This document shows, one piece after another, positions 35,847 through 48,083 of a DNA stretch of 64,000 bases (position 1 is its first letter; the number at the start of each line of letters is the position of its first letter). Made by a program: the position numbers and the translations under genes. The notes below the pieces were generated by a model. It was not told the origin of the DNA, searched no databases, and saw only the letters and a program-made list of their open reading frames with translations. Origin of the DNA: Phlebopus portentosus (Eukaryota; Basidiomycota; Agaricomycetes; Boletales; Boletinellaceae); the NCBI GenBank assembly GCA_037892935.1, contig JAYXKI010000004.1:620001-684000 (forward strand), in the 5' to 3' direction.

Positions 35847-37479
35847 CTACTGTGAGGATAGATGATATATTCGAGAAAGGTATTGTCCGGAAAGATCGTT
35901 TATAACAGTACGTTTCACGAAAGAAAATGCTTCAGGCTGATAAGTCCAAAACAAAGATTTCCACGATCTCACGAGGGAATATAGTTCTTCATCTGAGTAT
36001 ACGAATCGGTGTTGCCATATATGATGGGCAATATACAGCAGATATCTTTCGTCAACTATTCTTTTCACTTCGGAGCGCATGTCATCGAGAAAATAACATT
36101 CGTTGGCCAAAAGATTCATAGACGTCCGGCAGTTAAAAAACGATTTGGTACTACGGACGATTTGTTTGTTAATAAAAAAGTAATTGACATGAATTATAGA
36201 CACGAACAAGATTTTGTGTGTTAAATATTCGACATATAGCCTAGCATGGTCTATTCGTTCCGTGTCCGATGTTGCTCTAGTCATTCTCTTTTTCGAAACT
36301 GAAAACCGTGCGATTGGGCCAATACCGAGAAATAATGCGAATCGAATGAAACATATATCGATCATGGACGCCGTTCGAAGCATTACCGAGCCGAGAGTGG
36401 AACCAATCCCAATCGTTACGCCATTGGGAGCGGAATCATGCTGTAGAACGCTCTGTTCTCATTCGAAGTATAATGTTAAAAAGGCACAAGCACAGATGAG
36501 GCACATTATTCTCAAATCTGAAGGATGTAGTCGAGAGGTGAACGTCGTGCTGAGAAGTCAGAATACAATGCGTCATACTAGTAAAGTGGGCTGTGAATTA
36601 CATAAATTTGATGGTGGAACATCGAAAGCATCTATACATTATCGATTATTCACGATGAAACTTAATGAGAGATCACAGCTGTGCTGCGGTCACGTGAGTT
36701 TCAGCGACCATTTACATGTGCCCGATTCATTTGCATTTGTCTGTTTTACTAATGTCCGTCCGGACTTTTTTATGAAAGAAGAGTGTGTGTTTCAAAGCTG
36801 ACGCGAATACGGTTCTCGTCATGTACACTTCACGATCGGCGTCCATTTTACTTTTCTTCTGGTACTGCTCATTTTTTCCTCGAGCTGAATTCTCAATGAA
36901 ATTACTCAGAAAACAATTGTTGACTGTTTACTATCTGCCGCAAATTGAAAGACAAGAACCGATTTGAAGAATAAGATCGAATTCGTTGCAATCTCGAGAT
37001 AAGTAGAAGATGACGAGTGAAATCGTTTTTTGGTTTTGTTGTTGCCTTCTATAAGTACAATATGTAAAATGAAATTTCAGTGAATAGCACCGCATACTTA
37101 GCTGTGGTCGACGTTCGGTGAGGTCGTAATAGAAGCTGCTGATACGAACATTACAATTCTCGTGCTGCTCGAAACTTCCAAAGTTGTTTGCAGGTTTTTT
37201 GATGTCATCCCAATCCCAAACTTTTTGAATATCAGCGTAGACTACAGATTTTTTGGAGAGGTTCGAGTAAATATATAAACCTGGAAAAGTCATTAAAAAA
37301 AATATATGAATGAAAAATGTTGTATGAATCATCTGCGGATGGAATATAATATATATTTTTTCTTTGATATCATAGACAATGTTTATTAATATGGACTTCT
37401 TTGGGGCAGTACCAAACAGTTGACTGATGTAATGTGAATATACATTTTCACCTGAAGCACGGAAATTATCACGTTTCAA
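35847..37479 (-). other. AT-rich stretch with unresolved minus-strand frames
   Basis: Frames at 35847-36383 and 36931-37479 on the minus strand include stretches with protein character (VVYADIQKVWDWDDIKKP, then RISSFYYDLTERRPQLSMR). Overlapping plus-strand frames (36214-36801) compete. I could not build a spliced gene; it may be a decayed cargo gene. Confidence 0.25.
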
Positions 37480-38492
37480 ATAAGAAGGGGTACAATACGC
37501 AGGCGAGTATGTAAAATGTTCGATCCCTCTGTCTATGAAACGTGATTAACACGCATTCTTCGGAAAAAAAACAAGTCCGCAATGATATCATTGTTCATCT
37601 TTGCCATAGTGAGCATGTTATGTGCAGTCAGACGTGCCAAAGTATGAAAGTAGACTTGAGTAATATAATAAAACAGGGGGGGCACGACCGCTTGGCCACT
37701 GAGATTACTGTATGTGTTTAGTTAGTTTATGTAGCTCGTCCATCGTACAGAAGAAGAATGACTATAAAACTATCAAGTGGCAAATGCCATTTTCATGGAT
37801 GTTTACAACAGTATGTAAAGGTAATGGCACCCTGGAGGTTTTTGAAGAAAGACAGCTTGTTTCAGAAAGCAGATGGGAAAATGGACTTCACCGTCAGACT
37901 TCTGTCCAAACTCGCCTTCCGCCTTTTCTCCAGTAGTATTCATATTGAACGGAGCTTAATCCTCAACCAAATTACTTACAACAATCTTGTAAATCAAGTA
38001 TGGACCATCTACTATATGCCAAATTTCAAAATAGCGATTCGATTTGTATGATAAAATTGAATTCCTTCTCAACTCAGAGCAGTATTAGTCAGTAAAACAT
38101 TCCAAGAACATCTGTCCGAAGTATCATTATTAAGAAAATTCATGCTTCTCTTTTCCCATGAGTAACACATTTGTATGAAGTTTCAAGGGAGAGAAGCTGT
38201 AAGTGGTACTTTTGTGATACTGTCGACCCATAGATGCAGGCCAAATTTTGACAAAGTTAAGCTTGTCACATGATATAAACTGTTTTACTTCATTCCAAAA
38301 AAACCTCGGAGTGCCATTACTGCCGTTGCAGATAGTGTTCGTTAACAATAAAGGACGCGAATTTAAGTATTCGAGGATGAAGATTTGCTTAGCAATTAAA
38401 ATCACGTGATGCACGAAAAACGCCCAGCGCACGTGTTACGCATAACATGGACATGGAACGAGGAACGAAGGACGGCATGTACTGCATGAACT
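37480..38492. other. AT-rich non-coding stretch
   Basis: No supported gene. An imperfect hairpin CGTGTTACGCATAACATG lies near 38440-38457, resembling the Helitron 3' hairpin, but no CTRR end follows at the right distance. Confidence 0.4.
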
Positions 38493-41400
38493 ATGACCGT
38501 CATCAACAATGAAGAACCGAATAGGACGGACGAAACCATCGACCTGTCGCAGGTGACGGAGGAGTCATGCACGGCCGCATGCGCCGAAGATGTGAGCGTC
38601 ATCAACAGCGAAGACCAGAATACGACGAACGAAGTTATCGACTTGTCGCAGGTGACGGAGGAACCACGCATGGCTGCGCGCACGGAAGATGTGACTGCAA
38701 CGAACGAGAGCAGTGACAGACTGACGCAGACACTGAGGACGGTTACGAGCGCGACGGCCGAGGAGATTAGCGACCCAATGGGAGGGATCGAATTCGACGG
38801 CACTCCAAGTTTCAATGAAGTCGCACGGACGTTTTGCTGAGGACCGGTTCAAGACATGACAAAAGACGAAGATGTGAAAGCTGACGCAGTGTTCTACCTG
38901 ACTCCACTGGGCTCTACTGCACCGTATTTTGCATCGGAACAGAAATGGCGTGAAGTGCTGAACTACGTTACGGACGTAAACGAATTACATGGGAAGAAAG
39001 TATACGCCGAGGCAATAACAAAATTATACAAGTTGACTCATGCAGCCGGTGCAAGACTTTTGACGAGTGCGAATGGTAGGGACGCACGTGAGCGCGCTCT
39101 GGCGCACTGCGCATAGAAAACGTCACCTCCGGCGACGCGCTCTAACGCGGAATGGTATCACACAGTGATGATACATATGGTGTTAGATCGTCTGATATTC
39201 GCGTTCGACGAAATCCCAGACAACGACAACAGACCGCTGCAGATCGGTCACATGCCACCTTTCAAAACGCCACACGAGATGCAAAAGATATTCGATAAAT
39301 TCGTTCACTGGAAAGAAACGAGCACGGAATTTTGCGAACTATGGGAGAACGCATATAGAATGAAGAAACACGAAGCTCTGTTCCCGAACGTATGCGTCAT
39401 TCGTGAAAAAAACTTTGAAGCCCTGCAAAGGAGACCGGTAGCGCGCTCGGAGCTCGAACAGTTGAAGATGGAAGTAGCGGAGAGCTTAGAAGCTGTCGAA
39501 GACAATCAGGAACGCGCAGAAACTGAAGGCGACGAAGTTATCTGGTCATTGATAGGCGGAATGAAGGAAACATACACGACGTCGCGCGTCAATGCGATAT
39601 TCAATAACTTCTGCATGACAGCACTAGCCCTTCGAACATTGATTTTGGTGAACACATTCCTCACGTGCACGTGATGGACGTCTGACTGCTATTTCAGAGA
39701 GCAGATAAACTAATGATTTCGGAGGCGGCAATGGACAGCCAATCAATCCGGAAAACGATGGAAGAATTGAGGTGTCACCTTCATTTTTGCAGTGTAGATT
39801 ACTAAGCTAAGCTTACCAATATTCACAGCTCAAAGAATCGAGAACTTTCAAAGTTGGCATTCGTAAAGAGAGACGATTTCTTGGGTCTCATGAGACCGTT
39901 GTACATCATGGCTGCCACATCTCCAGTAATACTACTGAGCGGAGCGGCGATTTCGAGTACGGCGCACAATTGAATTCCGCTGTACGCAATAGTACAGGTA
40001 TGGTATCGACCGTGAAGAATATTCCGCGCTAATCGATTTTTGAAAGACTCTAGGGGTGCCGGGCTTGAAGCAGTCTAAGTACCGATGCAAGATCGAACAC
40101 ACCGTGGTAAACGTCATATTCGAGATGGCTCTACACGGCCCGGTCACATTCGAAGAAAGGATGCACGAACTGATCGGACTCATCAGGAGCACGCTCGTTC
40201 AGTCAAATAACACGCTCTCGCAGTCAAATCCAATAGTGATAGACGAAGAAGGCGAGAACGTGCAAGAAGACGCAGAGATCGCAGGAAGAGAAAACGGCAT
40301 GGATGGAGACGTTTGTACGGAAGAGGCCATCGTCGAAAGAGAACGTACCGACGTGGAACAAAACATTCAAGGAAAGGATACTGCAGAAGTCTTGTCGACT
40401 GAAAACGAAAGGAATGCTGCGGATGAATCCTCGAGCATTGGAATCGAAAGCCGGCCAGAACTTATACTTCAAAAGGAATGGATACGAGACCTACGGGAAC
40501 GCAAAGATTCTGCGGACATGAGATACAGATTGATAGACAAGCTGACGAGCTACATCTCGCCCAAGAAACCTCACGAGAAAGCATATCGAATCAATTTCTC
40601 TCTGCCTCGCCCGGCATGGTACATGTCAGTAGTGAGCAAGGTGAAGAAGATTAATGAGAAGAGGAAGAGAAAGCAGATCGAAGACGAGGACGCGGACGAA
40701 GATACAATTCATGCTACGAAGAGAACGCGCGTAGCGGACGGAACGGAAGGAAAGGACACTGCACAAATCGACGAAACGGGCACGGAAGTGACGCCGACGG
40801 AAGTTGAAGAACGCGAACGTCCTGAAGAAATAGGACAAGACAAAACGTCGGTGCGAAATCCGACGGGATCTACGATGGTGCCAGCGGCAGCGAATGAGAG
40901 CTCTCGGACAGAAGGTGAGTACATGTCGAAGCGTAGGAAAAAAAAAAATTGAAACTTTGAGAAAGAGGACGGTGGCGGGCAAACGACGGCGCGGACAGAG
41001 AATCGGAAACGACACAGCACGAAGAAGCAAAACAGAGGCGGTTCGAAAGGAAGACGCACGCGTTCGAAAAAGAAAGCCGGGAGGAAAGGACATACTGGAG
41101 ATAGCGATGAACCGGACATTATTGATAGTAAGCCAATGTTGAAGATTGTGCGTAAGGCTGTGAGTAATAACCAGTTGTTTCCCAGGCGAAGAATCAAAAG
41201 ATAGCGAGGAAGAAAAAGGACCAGCGTCCAGACTACGTGAGAAGAAGACGAAGTACGTTGGTATGTTCGATGACTCAGACGATGCCATAGAAGATTGGTC
41301 GGACGTGCAACCAGATACATTTGGAATCGCGTATCAAACAGATAACATCTGGGAGTACGAGCCTCCGATGGTAATAAATAAATCAGTGATTCTATACAGC

Positions 41401-43365
41401 GGACTGAACCAAAAACTCGTAGTATAAGGGACATCATATCAGATTTGAAAACATACCGGAACCATCTTACAGCCGCACACGGGCGTTCGCTTCTGATTCG
41501 CAAACGATTTTTTTCGGAACACAAAGCCAAAACGTCGAAACACAAGATCCGCCAATCGACCCCGAAATAAGTGCAGAAGGAACACGGATGAGGACGACAA
41601 CAAACTGCACATCATTACCGATTTCACACCACATAGAATGGGAAGCCATGCCGCCGAAGATTTGCACGACGTGGGACAAAGACGTAAGTAGAAGAAAACC
41701 CAATCAACGAAATGTAGTTGACTTGCATCCGTCGTAGGATATTGTACGAGAGAGAATCGAACCACTGAAACCGTACAGGACAGCGGAGGAAGCTGAACCC
41801 GGCTACCACACGACGGTAGTATTTTCTAAAGAAGAATGGGAAGAGATGAACATATCGATGCAAAAGCGAATATTCAGTCAGAAAAACGTACTGATCAAGG
41901 CCGACACCATTCGGAACAGCCGTCGACGGGACACAGACCCATTTGAAACAAAGGACCTAGCACGGTTCGTAGACACTCATTCTCCGCTGCAGGCGCTAGG
42001 TACGTTGTTCCTGGGTGAAGCAGACGCAAATTAAAGAAACTCATGTTGAACGAAAAGATTGCACAGCAATACCGGCAAACATCAAGGGCAGATATCGAAC
42101 GCAAACGTCTTCCTACAGGACCGTTCGATCATCCCTACAGGAATACTCTAAGCATTTGTTGGAATACGAATCGAAAAGTAGAGCAAAAAACGGAATCGAA
42201 GAAAGCGGTACGACAGAACCATCGTACCACGTTCTGAGCTTCCTCGACATCCCTGCGGGGCAAGACGTCATTGACGTGTACGTAGAGGAACGCACACATT
42301 CATGGCAGAGTACTGATGCATGTACAGCCCGTTCGACGACATGTCGAAACACCTAGTACGAAGCACATTTATACTGAAACAAGGAACAGTCGAAGGCGAA
42401 CGAGAAAGAAGGTTGATATATAATTATATATCTACCGTGACGTCAAGCGACGTCGGAAAACGATGGTTTTTAGCGTCCGGCGCCGCAGGATGGTCGGACT
42501 GGCACTGCGATGCGGCAGGTATGTGCACTTTCGTGAAAATCAACACGGGGATGAAATTGTGGGCGTTGTCGCATGACGAAAACATCCATCCCGGTACTTG
42601 GACGGAAGACAGGACGACGCTTAAGATGGAGAACGTGGATATAATCATTCTACGACCCGGTGACATTCTGTACGTGGAAAAGAAGTCGTCGAACAAAACA
42701 CTGACGAAGACTGCAGATACATGAAGCCTGCGACAAACCACTTCGTGATGAGTATTGAGCACTCCCTAGCATTCGGAGGACATTTCTATTCGTTCCATCA
42801 CATGAGGGCGACAATGAAAGGCATTATTCGCGATCATTACATCGGCAAATCCAACTCGAACACAGAACTCCTTCGTGCCCCGCTGTTGCTCATGAAAGCC
42901 ATCAGCGGCATCGCAGAGACACTTTCCATAGTCGACCCGGAACAAGGTGAGAGAAAAAAAAAACGGAAACATTGAAAAGCAGCTGATTAGAATGACACGA
43001 TAGCGAGGGACGAATTACCTACTGACGACGTTCAAGACGTCGCAGACGTAGTCGTAACAGTCGTACATTTAGATCAGCTTGCACCCGAACTACCACCGTA
43101 CACAACAGGCCATCGACGGAAATCGTGGCAAGATTCGCCGGAATTCAAACACGACTTCGCAAAAGTTTCCGCTCCTGTGGAGCACATAGTCAGTTGGATG
43201 AAAACGAATGGGTATATTGATGCACTAGCAAAGGCGGAAGAAGCCTTCCGGGAAGAATGCATCGAATTACAAAACAGACTGACCAAAAAGTCGAAACGAA
43301 AACTGGCGAACTCTAAGATAGTGAAATTCAAGTGCGTATGCGGTAACCACGATGTAGACGAATAG
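38493..43365 (+). CDS. JmjC-domain oxygenase-like protein, intron-rich, 5' part uncertain
   Basis: A long multi-exon locus. The C-terminal core is clear: YHVLSFLDIPAGQ, an intron, then GWSDWHCDAAGMCTFVKI (HxD iron-binding pair near 42511-42521), KLW, LRPGDILYMKP and TNHFVMS (second His), as in JmjC Fe(II)/2-oxoglutarate oxygenases. Frame is restored by introns of about 54-56 nt around 42285-42340 and 42668-42714. The last exon (about 43013-43365) ends FKCVCGNHDVDE. Upstream lie helical exons (39117-39656, 39709 onward), an acidic, Lys/Glu-rich region (40056-40952), and an N-terminus with two 33-aa repeats, each with an IDLS core. A TGA (38838-38840) can be removed by a 45-nt intron; a TAG (39114-39116) cannot by any GT-AG intron I found. 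The 5' half may therefore be a separate or damaged gene. Substrate unknown. Confidence 0.6.
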
Positions 43366-43919
43366 AGTATCCTCGATTTAAGACTGATGTCGTAGTCAGT
43401 GAAAGACGTGTGAGGAACTGGGACGAAACGGCAAAGTTACGGAGAAATAAACTTGTGAAATAGAAGTATGCGTGGGCGAGGAGGAGAAACATTTCATACA
43501 CTATCAAAGACGTATGATGAGGTTGGAGAAAATGAGAAAGTTACGGAGAAAATAGAACGAAATGAAACTTGAGGGAGTCAAGAGAAATGAGGTGATGAAC
43601 TTGAAAAGTGCAGTGCAGACGAAGAGATGAACGGGAAGAAAATTTCTCATACTGATATGCACAAATGCACGAAATGTATAGAGCGATGACGCCGGTCAAT
43701 CATTTACCCGAGCGTGGGAAAAACCATTATAACCTAATTAGGTATAAAACGGACAGGGTACAGACGATTCCTTACCGGAATCGTAACATAGCGGATGCTT
43801 CGAATCGTAATACATGTAATGTAATGATCTGCGTCTGTGTCTTCATTTTAGAGGCAATCACGTGCAAGCGCTTCGAATAGACCAGCTACAATTTGACAAC
43901 ACACACACTCTCAATCATC
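43366..43919. other. Intergenic, A/G-rich
   Basis: Purine-rich sequence with repeated GGAGAAA/GAGAAA words; no gene. A GAGCGTGGGAAAAA at 43710-43723 resembles the right arm of the 38-nt element, but the left arm is missing. Confidence 0.4.
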
Positions 43920-45905
43920 ATGCTTGCCAGAGACTATCTGAGACAAGAAGGGTATTACTATGCCCCTGATCCAAGCGACTATCATCAGAGTACTTCCGAT
44001 GTCAAAGAGCAAGAAGTCCTTCAGCTGGCACCCAAGTGGAAACCTGTAGCGGCTCGTATTGACCCCAATATGATTGACGTGCTCACTGATGTCCTCCACG
44101 ACGCTCTGGGCAATGCAACTCTTCCGGAAAAAATTAGTGAGACATATTTCTCGATCAAGCGGTTTGAGCAGGAAGAGTCGAAGTACAAAGTGGAATCGGA
44201 GCAGGATGTGAGTACACGCTGTGACGGATATGCTCACAGGCCTAGACTTTATACGGTACATCTAGGTCAGAACCCTTGTTTCTGGTTCTTTTCTTACTTC
44301 TCTATTCTTCATCAGTGGACCCCTCGAGCAGCCTTTCATTGTTTCAGAGGAGGGAGATTCAACGAGAGATACCAGATCAAAAGTCGATATAATTCTTGAA
44401 TGTGATCCGCAGAAGAGAGCATTACTGGAGCTGAAGAACCCTACCGTCTTCTCTGAGGCGAAAATATTGCTTCATGGGTCATTCGTGATGAAACTTGCTT
44501 CGGGAGCCCTGACTACGGGGCGGAAGGTCATCAACAAGGTGCAGTTTGCGTGTATATATCCTACATGGTTTCTCACCGAGGAATATATAGCTGGCTTTAT
44601 ATATGGCATTATACCGAGTACGATGGGCCGCATTGACATGTCACAACGAATGGGTCCTTTTCAGACTTCACACGGGCACAGAGCAAGTTCAGCCTTATCT
44701 ATCATTTTCTCCCGTTGTGTCTCTCCGCACCGGTCCAGATGACAGAACTAAACCGCTGCGGGCATTTTTGGGCATGCTTATCGCCACTGCATGGAACATC
44801 GAAGTCGTGTCTGGTGCCGACCTAGGACAACGATTGAAAGCGGTTCCAGAAAATGAATACGAGGATGCAGATGAGGAAGGTGACACGCCGACGATTCCAC
44901 CCAAGATAACTCAGATGAATTGTATCATCCTCCGGAAGAGGATACTTCTGAGGGATCTTCTGGATCATATACACCCAGACATCGAAATCGTCGTGGAACA
45001 CCTGACATCCTTGTTAGCCTTCTTTTTTTAGCTATCATAAATGCCATTTTATTGACGTTGAGAAATGCAGGTTAGCTGGTCGCTGGATGTGACCCCAGCA
45101 AATACATGGCTCAAATTCTACGCCACGAACGACACAAAGCACATTGGCTTACCTCTGGACCCTAAACCAGTTCGATTAAGATTTCAGCACATTATCGGAG
45201 CAGAGTCAACTGGTTGCGTTTATGAGGCCAAAGTCGTCGATAGTACTCAAGAGATTAGACCAGACGGTCTTACATATGCTATGAAGATAGTTAACAAGGG
45301 AACTTCCGGTGAAGAAAGGGCCCGCATTGCTCGTTTGTTCAAAGAGTTTAAGATTTATTCCACTATCGAGGAAGCGAGACAGAAAGGCATCCAAATCAGC
45401 GCAGTGCCTCGTTGCTATGGACTTTACGAGACGAAATACACTCTAGCGCTAGTGCTGGATTACGCTGGAGAATCACTTTCTGAACTTCGATGGGCAAATC
45501 TGAAAGCAAACGAAAGGTGAGGATTGCCGACCTGATTCGACGGACGCTCACGCGCAGCAAAGGGAAAATATCTTCCAAGCAATTAAGGAAGTCCATGAAC
45601 TTGGTATCAGTCATGACGACCTCGATCCTCGAAACGTCGTGCGTGCATCTGATGGGACATTCAAAATTATCGATTTCACAGCAAGTAAACTTCATCGATG
45701 TAAAGGATTCGGAACAGTCAGTCACTCGTTACCTCCACGGATGACCTGCCGCTCATTATGATTTCAGGCAAATGGTGTAAAGCGAATTCTGAATGAGCGT
45801 GGATGTTCTGAGCTTCGACGGATTTGGGAAGAACTTATGCCTCCTTCACGCCAATATATTTTTTCTGGTGTCATCATACCGGGGCAGTCGATGGCTTCTG
45901 TATAG
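43920..45905 (+). CDS. PD-(D/E)XK nuclease-fold + protein kinase-like fusion protein
   Basis: Exons 43920-44207, 44266-44538, 44591 to about 45000, 45071-45516, 45563-45716 and 45768-45905; phases agree except that the end of exon 3 is unresolved. The N-terminal part has SKVDIILECDPQKRALLELK (44372-44435), with the spaced D and ExK of the restriction-endonuclease fold. The C-terminal part is kinase-like: GAESTGCVYEAKV (Gly loop), YAMKIVNK (Lys), VHELGISHDDLDPRNV (catalytic loop, HDD for HRD) and IIDFTAS (DFT for DFG). This architecture is widespread in Agaricomycetes. It resembles Crinkler-type effector C-termini, which I offer only as an inference. No signal peptide. The HxDLxxxN motif is kept, so kinase activity is possible. 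Confidence 0.65.
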
Positions 45906-46753
45906 GGGCAGGGATCCTTATCAAAGTGAGGCGTGGGCCTATGATGGATAACGTGAACAAATGGATTGCTATTGAAGTTGTATAAGTATCAAGGAATTGC
46001 GACATGACTGCTAACACATGGTTAGGAATATAAGGAGAGATTGACTATGTTGTTGTTGTGTGCCTGGTGCAGGATGCCTCGGCCCTAAACTAGCCAAGGC
46101 AATGGGGTCAGGAAAGATGCGAGGATACGGAACAGAAGTGGTTCAACAGGAACTTCTTCGCTATTCAGGGATAGCTCCGAGATTCGTCGTTTATGGAAAT
46201 CACCGGTTCCAACTGGATCATGCACAATTCGAGTAATAAGTGGCAAGGTAGGTAGGTAGAAAGAGGCTCGATAGGGCTCTGTGTGAAGAAGCCAAAGAAA
46301 TTAAAATGAAAAAGAGAAAAATATAGATATAATTGTTATTATTCCATATCAAACGACGGATCAAGTCTACTGACTGAGTTCACGCCGCCGCCCACCACAG
46401 CAACATGATTGTGATGTTGGCGCTGCCCGGCATTATTACTTGAGCCGATGTTCCCAGAAGCTAGAATGGAGTGACCTCTTTCATGTCAATCTTCATTCTG
46501 ACACTGCAGGCGACTGGAAAGGATACCTTCGTCATTTTCTGTCGAGCCTCATTGTGATAGTCATTATCTGTTGTATCCATTCTGATTATATTACTTACAG
46601 TAATGGCTATCAAGGACTCCAACATGACATGGTTCCACAAATATATTTCCAAGTCACTCTAAAATCCATCTTGAAATAGACAACCATTGCCTCATGGACT
46701 TATGTGTATAGTATTCAGCATCGGTGTGTTTACAAGTGCACCTCACCTGGAAG
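45906..46753. other. Intergenic with a short unassigned frame
   Basis: Contains an open stretch ending at about 46235 (CLGPKLAKAMGSGKMRGYG and on), preceded by a splice-acceptor-like CAG. It could be a relic exon; no family recognised. The rest is AT-rich. Confidence 0.3.
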
Positions 46754-47370
46754 TCTGGGATGAAGCAACATTTTTGCATGAAAACGATGGGTATAAAAAA
46801 ATGCATACAAGTCACGCCATACTGCGCGTATTCGTGCTAGCTTACCGATTCAAGTTGAAGGAAATAGCCCGTCGCGCTGCATATACTTCCTTGAAAGGGA
46901 GTGCATAGGTATCTTCATCGAGGACCTTCGCTGAATAAGTGCCGCCCAGCACTTGCGTCTCTTACAGTTCCATACAAAGAAGCCGATGTGGTGAAAGCTG
47001 TACTGAATGGCTGCAAGGTTTTCTCTTCTCTGTGTCTTACGTGCTGTAGTTACGGAGGAGGCGATTTATATGCTCCTGGTACTGCCAAGTGCTTGCTTGA
47101 CTTTGTTGCCAGGTCGCAGCCTATCATTTCTCAGTCCCCGACAGGACACAAAATACTCAGTCAGGAATTCATTGGAGATACGCTTCGAGTGGCGTCGCGC
47201 TGCCGTTAATCCAAGTGCCAACAAGTACCAGCGAAGTGGAATGTACTTTCTAATGAAATTAGGCCAAGAATTGATATAATAATTGTTAACCCGGGGGTAG
47301 GCTTTATGAATAATAACTTCCAGGATATTCTGAGTCTCAAGCATAAACCTTCAGAACGACATTGACCTCA
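46754..47370 (+). pseudogene. Decayed BTB family copy 3 (C-terminal half)
   Basis: Segments in different frames match the two BTB genes at 18.5-21.2 kb: FKLKEIARRAAYTSLKG (compare RLKEIARRAAHVSLKG), then RSQPIISQSPTGHKILSQEF (compare RARPIIVESPTSEEVFSARF), and at 47355-47370 the nucleotides of the last exon start AACGACATTGACCTCA after a TCAG acceptor. Stops and frameshifts break it (TAG just after the first segment). The BTB domain itself is missing. Confidence 0.8.
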
Positions 47371-48083
47371 ACGTTTTTTTTTTTTTTTGATTGGAGCGAA
47401 AGGTCGTTGACAATAAGACGACAATATCTAGGACTTCGAAATCCGTTCTTTGTGATCGCAAGGAGAGTGGATGAGGTCAATAATACTGTATCGAGAATTA
47501 CAATAAGAGATGGATATACCACTGTTGACAAAAAAAGGCGGACTATGTCCCGACGCAAGGCATAAATGAAATACGAGTCTCCACTACATGTATCTGTATA
47601 TTCCGTTATTGTAGTCAAGATATCCATTTGAAGCGGAGCTTGGACTTGGGAGATCTGCAACCAGCATGACCACTTCCGCTAAGAAGCAAGCATCTGCATC
47701 TTCATCCTCTATACATTATGGTACTTCCGCGACAGGTTTTCGTTTGCATTTTTTTGAGGTCGACATGCTCTCATAAAGCACAGAATGTCCAGGGCAGTTG
47801 AACCAGGACCAAATATCAGTGGAATTCTGAGACACGGACTTCAGTGCCGTTTCCTTGCTGCGATGTATGGAGTACAATAGCACCTGCCGTTCGAGCTGCA
47901 GACACAGGTTACTTCGCACAGGTTACTTCGCCTATCGGCATTCGTAATTTGTCCCCGCGGTGTCGAAGACGGTCAATCAACTCGCTCATTTGTCTCGGTT
48001 CACTCAGAATCGTGCTGTGCAGGAGGAAGTGTATAAGATACTGGGTTACAACTCGAGAGCTTCATTCCGGGACACTGATCAAC
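47371..48083. other. Intergenic, promoter side of the ferritin-like gene
   Basis: A T15-type run near 47376-47390 and no supported gene. A direct repeat AGGTTACTTCGC occurs at about 47907-47931. Confidence 0.45.

Noticed and set aside
36214..36801. Plus-strand 195-codon frame
   Set aside because: Competes with a minus-strand frame, shows no recognisable family or splice context, and lies in AT-rich relic sequence.
40626..41545. Long minus-strand frames of 220 and 278 codons
   Set aside because: Antisense to acidic, Lys/Glu-rich exons of the JmjC locus; their Phe/Arg/Ser-rich content is what antisense of such sequence yields.
22229..43365. Starship-type giant element
   Set aside because: No DUF3435-type tyrosine recombinase captain is visible, and the host is a basidiomycete; the Helitron hallmarks explain the left part.
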